Source: JAAYUD01 sp963676865 (GTDB taxonomy: Bacteria; Bacteroidota; Bacteroidia; Bacteroidales; Bacteroidaceae). Taken from it: 64,000 nt of DNA. Numbering within the stretch: the stretch's first letter is position 1; each line of letters opens with the position of its first letter. Where the stretch lies: NCBI GenBank assembly GCA_963676865.2, contig CAXXSS010000001.1, forward strand, positions 1,612,001 through 1,676,000, read 5' to 3'. Below the pieces are notes generated by a model that saw only the letters and a list, made by a program, of their open reading frames with translations, ran no database searches and was not told the DNA's origin. Both the position numbers and the translations under genes were made by a program. Positions 28,669-35,983 of the stretch are shown here, in pieces.

Positions 28669-28908
28669 CTAAATTGAATCTGTAGCATTAGCAGTATGAT
28701 CAAATCTCATATAAAGCTTATCATGATCTGTATTTGAGGACAATCCGCCTCCATCACGATTTGCATATCCATTATTTTGCGTATTTGAGCCACCGGACTT
28801 ACTAGAAGCACAACCACACCAACAAGCTGTAAATCCGCCATTAATACTTTTCATAGCTTTCTTTGAAAGCTGATCTGCTTCGAGAGCAGTCAATTTTAAA
28901 TTTTTCAT
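28669..28908 (-). CDS. RiPP precursor peptide, GG-Bacteroidales family (TIGR04149-like)
   Basis: Precursor of 79 residues. Leader MKNLKLTALEADQLSKKAMK-SINGG (1-25) ends in the double glycine cut by C39 peptidases; the KLxxL...L..KxMxSIxGG pattern fits the TIGR04149 family as I recall it. The 54-residue core starts FTACWCGCASSKSGGS: three Cys in a CxCxC cluster (C29, C31, C33), then a Gly/Ser/Asn-rich stretch, and a charged tail with two DH pairs. Two rSAM-type genes and a C39 exporter share its locus. Modification type and activity are unknown. It is the only precursor copy seen in the window. Confidence 0.9.
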   Translation of the reverse strand: MKNLKLTALEADQLSKKAMKSINGGFTACWCGCASSKSGGSNTQNNGYANRDGGGLSSNTDHDKLYMRFDHTANATDSI

Positions 28909-28948
28909 ATCATATAATTTATAGTGAAGAGTGAACTATTCACTCTTT

Positions 28949-30181
28949 TCATTTTTCCTTATTTATTAAGCATAAATCGTTCTTTCTCATCGATTTTTCG
29001 ATATTAGAAAGAGGAGGGCAAAGATTATTAAAAAGACAACTTTTGCATGGTTTTATGTTATTACGAATTTTAAACCATGTCTTATCATATTGAAGCTCTT
29101 TTCTTATAATATCGTCAATATTATCCTTATTAATACTACCTAATGGTTTTTTATCAATATTTGAATATATCAATCCATCTGCCATTACGTATAAATGTCC
29201 AAAATAGTTACAGTTCAAAGTTCCATTCCGAAAAATATTATCAAAAGAATGAATTTTTGCGAAAATGTCATCTTTATTAATATATACATTTTGCCTAAAA
29301 AACTCATCGTTGTTGCCTATATATAATGGCTTCATTTGATAATTGCATAATCGATATGTTTCGATTATTTCGTAAATATTTTCTATAGCTTTGTTACTTG
29401 ATACAAAGAATTGGTATTGTATCTTTTCATGCGCAAAGAACTTTTCTTTAATAGGTTTATCGTTGACCTCCACTAAAACGACGATATATTCGCGAGGGTT
29501 AATTTTATTGATTATTGAAGGGTCAAAGTTAAAGATATTGGTATAAAGATATAGGCTAATATTTTCAAATGATAATAATTCTGTCCTTAATTCTGATAAA
29601 TTATCATATTCCCAAATATTTCCACCCAATATGTTTATTCTATACAAAGATGGCAGCTTTTCTTTTCTGAGGAATGAAAGTAGCGCTTCTTTATTTATAG
29701 AGGTACTTTCAGCATTTTTGTGACAGAACAGATATTGCTTATATGTTTTGTCACAGTTTTTGCATTTGGATGGACAATCAGAATTGATATAAATGCTCAA
29801 TTCATGCACATATCTAATAATATTGTTATCTGTATTATAGTCTATATTACCTTTGTATCGCTTTATGTCTCTCTGAATATTCTTTATCGGGTAGGATTGA
29901 ACAGCAGAATGAATATCTCTAGCTTCTATCTGATCACCTATAAATTTTTCTTTTATATCGTTTACAAAATGATTGATGCTGTCATTATCTTCTGTTATGG
30001 GGCACATCCAATGAGCATTGTCCATTGTAAGTTTCGTTATAACTTTGGCTATTTCTTTATCATCACCCTCTATATGTTTTCCATTCATTGTATTATACAA
30101 CAAATAGTTATCGTTATAACAGACAACGTAAACGTAAGGGGAAATTACTATCCAATACTTATATTCCATCGTATTTTTCAT
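28949..30181 (-). CDS. rSAM-like partner protein with SPASM-type C-terminus (pseudo-rSAM, TIGR04150-like)
   Basis: Partner of the radical SAM maturase, 410 residues. The family is named pseudo-rSAM, yet this member shows C136, C140 and C143 in NSDCPSKCKNCDKTYKQY, which is CX3CX2C, the spacing of the radical SAM cluster motif, though Asn replaces the usual aromatic residue before the last Cys. A nearby C153 follows. The C-terminus has a SPASM-like set (CKSCLFNNLCPPL, then MRKNDLC). Its ATG is one base after the maturase stop, so the two are co-translated. It may bind the precursor, hold an auxiliary cluster, or be a second active enzyme. Confidence 0.87.
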   Translation of the reverse strand: MKNTMEYKYWIVISPYVYVVCYNDNYLLYNTMNGKHIEGDDKEIAKVITKLTMDNAHWMCPITEDNDSINHFVNDIKEKFIGDQIEARDIHSAVQSYPIKNIQRDIKRYKGNIDYNTDNNIIRYVHELSIYINSDCPSKCKNCDKTYKQYLFCHKNAESTSINKEALLSFLRKEKLPSLYRINILGGNIWEYDNLSELRTELLSFENISLYLYTNIFNFDPSIINKINPREYIVVLVEVNDKPIKEKFFAHEKIQYQFFVSSNKAIENIYEIIETYRLCNYQMKPLYIGNNDEFFRQNVYINKDDIFAKIHSFDNIFRNGTLNCNYFGHLYVMADGLIYSNIDKKPLGSINKDNIDDIIRKELQYDKTWFKIRNNIKPCKSCLFNNLCPPLSNIEKSMRKNDLCLINKEK

Positions 30182-30182
30182 C

Positions 30183-31670
30183 TTATCTCATTAATATTTC
30201 TTTCATTGCTTTTCTATAACTATTTGGGTCTTCTTCCATATATGTTGCTATTTTTTTGAGATATGTTTCAAAATCCTGCTTATCCATATAATTGGTACAG
30301 TATATTTTTTTATCAATGCTGCCTAAATTGAAAATGCATTGCATACATACTTTATTTATATAGCATGTTTTACAATGTCTGGAGAGTGTTCTAAACCATT
30401 GATTATATTGCCTGCAAATGTTACCAATATCCAAATGAACACCTTCTTCCTTTACTTCACCCAAGCAATGTTTCTGTCCTATTCTTTCGCACGGCAGTAT
30501 TTTTCCATTTACGGTTAGAAATAATTTTCTTGAAAAAGGTATACAGGTACCGGAAGGTAACTTATTTACAGTTGTATCTCCGCCAGATCGGAATAGCTCA
30601 TTATAATTATCGTAAGTCATTTTGTTGTAATGGTGTGTGAAAAGAATAAAAGAATGAGCCATCGGCGAAGTAAGGAAAAGTTTTTTTTCTAGGTAATTTC
30701 TTCTTTTTGAATTTTCTATATCATATTGTAAGTTTTGAAAGGTATGTTTAAATTCTTCTTTTTTATTATCCTTTATTCCATTGGTATTCAATTCTCCTAT
30801 CGTCGGAGTCTTATTGAACTCCTTTTTGAAGAATGAAACTATGCTACAAGCGGTATTTTTATTGTGGAATACAGAGTTGAAATTTATATTCGTTTTAAAA
30901 AAATCAGGATATTTTTGATATGCATATTTTACATTATTATATACGATGTCAAACGATTCTTTTCCATCAGGAAAGACTCTATATGAGTTATTATATTGAG
31001 TACCATCCAAGCTTATAAGAATTCTAAAATGGTGTTCTTTTAGGTAGTCAATGTATTTGTTTAATAGAATGGCATTAGTTGTCATAGAGAAAATGACAGT
31101 CCGCTTAATATTCAACTCCTCAAAAATCGATACAACACTTTTTATAAGAGACATATTCAGTAAAGGTTCTCCTCCATAAAAACTAATGAACAACGGTTCC
31201 TCTCCCGAAATATTTTCAGGCTTGTTCCAATAGGAATATAAATAGTCGATAAGTTTTTTTGCTGTATTTACTGATAAATAATTGTTTGTACGTTTGTCGT
31301 AATTATCATATAGTTCCCCATATCCGCAATATTTACATTTTAAATTGCAGGCGTCAGTTACTTCAAAAGTAAGTTGGTTAAGATTAGATAATGCATCTTT
31401 TACCATATCCGGCGTGAGTTCTATGAAATGATCTATAGGAATCTCTTTTGAATTATTTTCAAGCCATTCGTAATAATTAAAATAGTAACCAACATCTACA
31501 GAGGGAAATTCGTTTGATAATGTTTGTAATATATTTTGTTTGTTTTCTCCTTTATAGTATAATTTATGAATGTAAAACAGGACGGGATGTATTAAAGAAA
31601 AGAGTCCATCTATTGTGTCAAAATGATAAAAGTTACCATTATTGCTTTCTATATAAAATGAATGTTCCAT
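30183..31670 (-). CDS. Radical SAM/SPASM peptide maturase, GG-Bacteroidales system (TIGR04148-like)
   Basis: Predicted enzyme that modifies the precursor peptide by radical chemistry. The 495-residue protein has an N-terminal leader-binding-like region (1-90), the radical SAM motif VTDACNLKCKYCGYGEL (C108, C112, C115), the SAM-contacting FISFYGGEPLLN, a TIM-barrel-like middle, and a SPASM domain near the C-terminus (NGKILPCERIG, HCKTCYINKVCMQC, YCTNYM). It lies between DUF3244 and the pseudo-rSAM gene, transcribed toward the precursor. The kind of crosslink formed cannot be predicted from sequence; Cys-rich cores often give thioether or C-C links. Confidence 0.94.
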   Translation of the reverse strand: MEHSFYIESNNGNFYHFDTIDGLFSLIHPVLFYIHKLYYKGENKQNILQTLSNEFPSVDVGYYFNYYEWLENNSKEIPIDHFIELTPDMVKDALSNLNQLTFEVTDACNLKCKYCGYGELYDNYDKRTNNYLSVNTAKKLIDYLYSYWNKPENISGEEPLFISFYGGEPLLNMSLIKSVVSIFEELNIKRTVIFSMTTNAILLNKYIDYLKEHHFRILISLDGTQYNNSYRVFPDGKESFDIVYNNVKYAYQKYPDFFKTNINFNSVFHNKNTACSIVSFFKKEFNKTPTIGELNTNGIKDNKKEEFKHTFQNLQYDIENSKRRNYLEKKLFLTSPMAHSFILFTHHYNKMTYDNYNELFRSGGDTTVNKLPSGTCIPFSRKLFLTVNGKILPCERIGQKHCLGEVKEEGVHLDIGNICRQYNQWFRTLSRHCKTCYINKVCMQCIFNLGSIDKKIYCTNYMDKQDFETYLKKIATYMEEDPNSYRKAMKEILMR

Positions 31671-31706
31671 GTAATGTACGAGTCTAAATATTCAGGACTA
31701 TAAAAT

Positions 31707-32135
31707 TTAATAATTGAATTCTCCATATCTTTCCCATGATGAGGTTGATATATTGATGGTATATGTATTATTACCCTCTTCTACGAACATGCTCAAATTG
31801 ATAGTCGTAGACTCTGCGTTGCAAACTTCAGTGTATTCTACTTCACCAGTCAGTTCGTTAGAGATCGTTATTGTGGCATTAGGTGTAGAAGAAATAAAGC
31901 TAATTGTTAGTATATTGTTGCAGACAGAAGCGCTAACTATTTGCTTTAAAGGCATTCTTAGTACGCCTCCATTGCCAGGCTTTTCAGTTGTTGATTTGAT
32001 AGGTTTGGCATACAACGCTATATCTTGTACGTTGTTATCGTTATTTTTGCTTATGGCGTAGGCATAAGCTGGGAATTGTCCCATGATCAGAGTTGTAAAT
32101 GCAATTACTGATAATACTTTCTTAAATTTATTCAT
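31707..32135 (-). CDS. DUF3244-domain secreted protein
   Basis: Secreted protein of 142 residues with a signal peptide (VLSVIAFTTLIMGQFPAYAYA). The second half is a DUF3244-type beta-sandwich (NNILTISFISSTPNATITIS, LTGEVEYTEVCNAESTTINL, NTYTINI). It has two Cys. Its gene is first after the duplicated promoter element and is followed 36 bases later by the maturase. Two decayed copies lie at 15.4-15.6 and 23.0-23.2 kb, so this family has been repeatedly duplicated in the locus. A role in peptide handling or immunity would be a guess. Confidence 0.85.
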   Translation of the reverse strand: MNKFKKVLSVIAFTTLIMGQFPAYAYAISKNNDNNVQDIALYAKPIKSTTEKPGNGGVLRMPLKQIVSASVCNNILTISFISSTPNATITISNELTGEVEYTEVCNAESTTINLSMFVEEGNNTYTINISTSSWERYGEFNY

Positions 32136-32171
32136 CTTTATTTAAATTTGTTTTTCAACTTGGATTTGAAA

Positions 32172-32179
32172 CAAATATA
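32172..32179 (-). promoter_or_regulatory. -7 box of the DUF3244-maturase operon
   Basis: TATATTTG on the minus strand, 37 bases before the DUF3244 start. The same box with the same surroundings recurs at 24783-24790. Confidence 0.65.
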
Positions 32180-32209
32180 AATGATAGATAATAAACTAAG
32201 CTTTTTTTC

Positions 32210-32229
32210 AGTACACAAAAGTACACAAA
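32210..32229 (-). promoter_or_regulatory. Tandem 10-bp direct repeat, possible operator
   Basis: AGTACACAAA occurs twice without a gap, one helical turn apart, about 30 bases upstream of the -7 box. The pair is retained in the duplicated promoter at 24821-24840 with one change. Spacing by one turn suits a dimeric activator; no regulator is proven. Confidence 0.55.
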
Positions 32230-32280
32230 TTAAGAAATCCTTTCCCAAACGTCTGTGTGAAGTCCTTTGTTAATCCAAAT

Positions 32281-33801
32281 TTAAAGCCCGATGATAAATT
32301 CGTGTAGATCTTTTGCCTTAGCTTCCCCACCTAAGATCTTTTTAGCCAGTCTTTCTCTAGCCATGTGAATACCCGACTTGGAAAGTGGGAGAGCTTTTTC
32401 CATTTCTTTTGGTGAAAGTCTTATTTTTTCTAAGCAACAAAGATGCAATTCTTCTTCTCTAATTGTTGGCAGGATATCACGTAATCTTTTTGTGAACTTG
32501 GGGTAGGTATTATTAATGTTATGCATAAGAAGTGCAAAATCTTTATTTGTCAGAGAAATGTTATTTTGATGAAATTTCATGTAGATATCCGAGACTTCAA
32601 ATTTCTTCCGTCTTAATTCTAATTCATCATCATTCTTCAAGTTCTTTAAAAGTGTTGTTTGTTTTTGATGTCGATAAAAGATATAACTTCCTATTGCCAC
32701 TAATAAAACAAAGCTAATAATTATTTTTTGTGAATTATTTTCTGATTTGTATTGCTTGAGTTGTTGTTCTGCAAGTTTACTTTTTATAACTTTAACAGTG
32801 GCTGTTTGTTGATTTATATCAATGATTCGACTGCTATAAGCCATACTCTTATTTAGATATATCATGGCTTGTTTGATATTGCCTTGCTTTTGCATGATTG
32901 AACTTAAACCGCGATATGCTTCGTATAAAATAGCAGGATTCTGGCTATAAAGGCTGTTCTTGAAATAGATATATGCGTCGTTATATCGTTTAAGTTTAAT
33001 ATAAACATGGCCAATGACAAGGTTAAATCTGGCTTTGTCAATGTTATCTGATGCCATATTTATACCCTTTTGGGCATAATAAATAGCTTGCTGCCATTTA
33101 TTATGCGATTCGCATAAATAGCTTAGCGTTGAATATGAATCTTTTATTATATTCGTGTCACTTGTCTTTGCCAGACTGATTGCTTTATGGAGATAATGGT
33201 TGGTTTCAGCAAAATTTCTATTACTGTTTAAGCCGATCTCTCCCAAATTGAGATATATCGCTGCCAAATGTGTGTTGTCATGAAGCGATCGATACCTTTC
33301 TGCCAATTCTTTATAGATGGATGTCGCCTCTTTGAACATTTCGTTATGCCAATACAAATAGGCCAAATTACCCTTAATAAGATAAATCAGTGTATCGTTC
33401 TTCGACTTTTGCGCCAATGGAGTGGCGTTGATATATTGTTCGGCCGTATGCACATCGTCCCCTCTATCCTGAAATACTCTGCCCCAATAATAATGTGCCT
33501 GGGCTTGCTGTAGCTTTGAGCCGTGGCGATCGTAATAACGGACGGCAATCTTTATGAGCGAATCGGAAGTATGGTCAATATAGTTTTTATCGTCCGCTTG
33601 AGTTCGCAACAGCGCATAAGCGGCAATATCTGCCGAATCGGAAAAGCTGCGAGTTGTGTAATGCCCCAGTATAGCCAATGCACTATCCGGCTGCGACTGC
33701 ATCAGCTTTTCCGCTTTCAACAGTGTGGGATGTAAGGGTTTCCGTTGACAGCCGAACAACACAAGAGATAATATTAGAATATATATGGCGTTTTTCCGCA
33801 T
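32281..33801 (-). CDS. TPR lipoprotein regulator with transmembrane helix and cytoplasmic HTH-like tail
   Basis: Predicted envelope-spanning regulator of 506 residues. It starts with a lipoprotein-like signal (ILILSLVLFGC), continues with TPR repeats (about 60-345; for example LAYLYWHNEMFKEATSIYKELA, HVYIKLKRYNDAYIYFKNSL), then a membrane helix at about 362-380 (IIISFVLLVAIGSYIFY), a coiled coil and a C-terminal region ending LSPKEMEKALPLSKSGIHMARERLAKKI, which looks like a LuxR-type helix-turn-helix. Such proteins are commonly found beside GG-Bacteroidales peptide genes. It is the first gene of the locus and probably senses peptide outside and controls the operon. That role is inference. Confidence 0.82.
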   Translation of the reverse strand: MRKNAIYILILSLVLFGCQRKPLHPTLLKAEKLMQSQPDSALAILGHYTTRSFSDSADIAAYALLRTQADDKNYIDHTSDSLIKIAVRYYDRHGSKLQQAQAHYYWGRVFQDRGDDVHTAEQYINATPLAQKSKNDTLIYLIKGNLAYLYWHNEMFKEATSIYKELAERYRSLHDNTHLAAIYLNLGEIGLNSNRNFAETNHYLHKAISLAKTSDTNIIKDSYSTLSYLCESHNKWQQAIYYAQKGINMASDNIDKARFNLVIGHVYIKLKRYNDAYIYFKNSLYSQNPAILYEAYRGLSSIMQKQGNIKQAMIYLNKSMAYSSRIIDINQQTATVKVIKSKLAEQQLKQYKSENNSQKIIISFVLLVAIGSYIFYRHQKQTTLLKNLKNDDELELRRKKFEVSDIYMKFHQNNISLTNKDFALLMHNINNTYPKFTKRLRDILPTIREEELHLCCLEKIRLSPKEMEKALPLSKSGIHMARERLAKKILGGEAKAKDLHEFIIGL

Positions 33802-33828
33802 TCGAACAGGTTCAATGTTTTTGTTCTA

Positions 33829-33836
33829 CAAATATA
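33829..33836 (-). promoter_or_regulatory. -7 box of the TPR regulator gene
   Basis: TATATTTG on the minus strand, 28 bases before the start codon at 33801. No clear -33 motif was seen. Confidence 0.5.
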
Positions 33837-34158
33837 GTCTTTTAGTTTAAAAAGCACTATGTAAAATAAAAAAATGATGAATTTCTGTATATTCCATGGA
33901 ATTGTCTCATTTCTTAACTATAACACCATATGCTCGTTTTATGATACAATATATCGGTTTACCGAGCGTTATGTATTGTTTGTGCTTCGGGGAGCGACGT
34001 AAAGTGAACGACATTAAATATTCTGATACTTTTTTATTCGACCTTGCCTTGTAAGGTACTACAGGTAGGTATTTGAGGTACTAACTTGCAGCCCGATTGT
34101 AAACCGAATCGGGGTAACGGCATAAGATCTTGAACGTAAAACGCTGATATATAGCGAG

Positions 34159-34222
34159 AAATTCATAAGGACGAAAATAAATGTTTATACTTACAAACAT
34201 TTATTTTCGTCCTTATGAATTT
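34159..34222. repeat. Perfect hairpin with 28-base arms
   Basis: Arms 34159-34186 and 34195-34222 are perfectly complementary around an 8-base loop (ATACTTAC). The arms contain CATAAGGACGAAAATAAATG; the word AAGGAC recurs just outside and again at 34690. It is not followed by a clear T-run linked to a gene end, so it is not an ordinary terminator. Confidence 0.92.
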
Positions 34223-34758
34223 TTATGTTTGTCCTTATCATTTTTCGAGAACACAAGCTCGATTGAATGAATCAAGAAGTGCCACTGTCGGTATGGTTAA
34301 AATAGTATCACTATCGTCCCCAATATTCACCTCTCGGAACGTCTTGAAAAATAATTTTCGTTCGCAAGCCTTCACCAGCTACTTGTAGGCCTCATTATCA
34401 ATGGTCTTATGTAGAGTTCATAATTCATTGATTATCAGCGAGAAGATGCACTTTTTAGGTCCCGTTTTGCTATCACATCTCAATATCTATCTGATATCCA
34501 GTCGATAACGGTGACAGGAACAGGAACCAAAGTATTATAGAAAAGCATCGAAATGATTCATACCGGTACGACCCCTTTTAAGTAGTTAGTGGGACACGAT
34601 TACTTCAACAAATCGGCGTCGTACTTATCTTCTTAAAACGACATATGCCCCTAAATTTGTTGACGTCCATACGTTTTCAAAAAAACATAAGGACGTCACT
34701 GGAAAAACTAACATACGACAATTTTGTTATGCCGCAGGCTCGAACTCAAAATAAACAG

Positions 34759-34784
34759 ACGTATGTCGCAGCCATAACTAACGG
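34759..34784. repeat. Left arm of a palindrome broken by the IS element
   Basis: ACGTATGTCGCAGCCATAAC... pairs with the right arm at 35902-35927 with 2 mismatches over 26 bases. The insertion sequence and 67 original bases lie between the arms. A related half is found at 53370-53390. Confidence 0.85.
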
Positions 34785-34831
34785 TTGTTACTGCGGTAAC
34801 TAACGGAAGTTATCATGACAACTAACGTTAG

Positions 34832-34840
34832 TTTCTTCTA
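34832..34840. repeat. Target-site duplication, left
   Basis: TTTCTTCTA directly before the left IS end; identical to 35887-35895. Confidence 0.88.
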
Positions 34841-35886
34841 CTTGAGTTCGGGATAAGAAATCAAAAGAAAGCAAGTTGATTTGTCTTAACAACTTCATAT
34901 CCATTGAGGGCTTTAGGTTTGTTTTCAAAGAAACAGTAAGCCGTAATGACTGAAACGAGATTTATGATGAAGTTGTTAATGGAGCGGTGTCTGGAATGTA
35001 CGAGTTGTGCAGTATTTTTGAGCATATCATTGATACATTCAATAATATACCTTTTGCGCAACATGATTTTATCCCAAAGAGGCATCAGCTTGTTTTTCAT
35101 ATTGCATCTGATCCCTGTAACCAAATTGACCCCATCAGTAAAAAGAGTATTGAAAAGATTTTGCGAAATGTATCCTCTATCAGCGAATAACTTCCCGTAC
35201 AAATCCTTGGCTAGTACACTCCAAACAATGTCACTTTTATCATCCACATTTGCTCCAGTCAGACAAAAAGAGATGATTTCTCCTGTGTCGTTACAAGTAA
35301 AATGCAGTTTGAACCCGTGACACCATCCCATTGTCCCCTTTCCGTCCCTAGCCACTCCCTTAAACACTTTATTGGCATATCTTCGGATATTATGACATAC
35401 AGGAATCATCGTACTATCTACGTAGGTTATCCCACTACAGTGTCCTAGGGCATACAGCTTTAGGAAAAACATGAATTTGAAAAATACGCGACTCTCCAAT
35501 TCCACAAATCTGTTATAGGAAACAACGTGTGGAAAATCCTGATGCAAATGCAGACAGATTTCCTGAAGATAGAAGTGTTTCAGATCGCGGCAATGACTAA
35601 AATGAAACAGAACAAGAATCGTCATTATTTCACTCTCCGACATAATACTTTTTCTATTTCTTCTTCGCTTTCCTGATGAAGAAATTAAAACATGATTGGA
35701 TATTTCTTTATCAAAATTCTTATTGAATTCATCGATAACACAGAAAATTTCTGTAATTTTGGATTCGGCTATCATAATTATATTTGTTATATCTTATTGA
35801 TTATCAACTATAAAGATACGCAAATGTTTTGTGATAGCCTATTATTTGAGGGACTTTTTTACTACCTTTCTTATCCCGAACTCAAG
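34841..35886 (-). mobile_element. IS982-family insertion sequence, intact
   Basis: An element of 1046 bp bounded by 20-base terminal inverted repeats: CTTGAGTTCGGGATAAGAAA at the left and its exact complement at 35867-35886. Both flanks carry the 9-bp duplication TTTCTTCTA. One full transposase gene is inside. Perfect ends and duplication point to a recent insertion. It sits in the interior of an older palindrome. Confidence 0.93.
34861..35775 (-). CDS. IS982-family transposase
   Basis: DDE transposase of 304 residues. Family-typical segments: IMTILVLFHFSHCRDLKHFY and HFPHVVSYNRFVELESRV-like N-terminal region (about 50-95), catalytic Asp in GITYVDSTMIPVCHN, KGTMGWCHGFKLHF, second Asp in LFADRGYIS, and the C-terminal RYIIECINDMLKN with the Glu. 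The chain is full length with no frameshift, so it should be active. The stop codon overlaps nothing and lies one base inside the left inverted repeat. Confidence 0.94.
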   Translation of the reverse strand: MIAESKITEIFCVIDEFNKNFDKEISNHVLISSSGKRRRNRKSIMSESEIMTILVLFHFSHCRDLKHFYLQEICLHLHQDFPHVVSYNRFVELESRVFFKFMFFLKLYALGHCSGITYVDSTMIPVCHNIRRYANKVFKGVARDGKGTMGWCHGFKLHFTCNDTGEIISFCLTGANVDDKSDIVWSVLAKDLYGKLFADRGYISQNLFNTLFTDGVNLVTGIRCNMKNKLMPLWDKIMLRKRYIIECINDMLKNTAQLVHSRHRSINNFIINLVSVITAYCFFENKPKALNGYEVVKTNQLAFF

Positions 35887-35895
35887 TTTCTTCTA
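35887..35895. repeat. Target-site duplication, right
   Basis: TTTCTTCTA directly after the right IS end; identical to 34832-34840. Confidence 0.88.
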
Positions 35896-35901
35896 CAACA
35901 T

Positions 35902-35927
35902 CCGTTAGTTATGGCAGTGACATACGT
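35902..35927. repeat. Right arm of the palindrome broken by the IS element
   Basis: Complement of 34759-34784 with 2 mismatches; contains AGTTATGGCAGTGACATACG. Confidence 0.85.
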
Positions 35928-35983
35928 TAGATTTTTTTTGGATTACTTTTACAGGTGATCCAGAACAATAAAGCAATTGTGTA

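Larger units (their letters stand above)
33840..34831. other. Relic region with hairpins and broken coding frames
   Basis: About one kilobase without an intact gene. A minus-strand frame (about 34255-34425) reads KACERKLFFKTFREV and VALLDSFNRACVLEK with stops on both sides, so a decayed gene is likely; the family is not recognised. Two long palindromes lie inside (34159-34222 and one starting at 34759). Its style matches the relic regions at 10.8 and 53.4 kb. Confidence 0.55.

Noticed and set aside
29720..30259. Plus-strand frame of 179 codons opposite the rSAM-like gene
   Set aside because: It is a shadow of an AT-rich coding strand; the minus-strand protein has clear family motifs and operon context.
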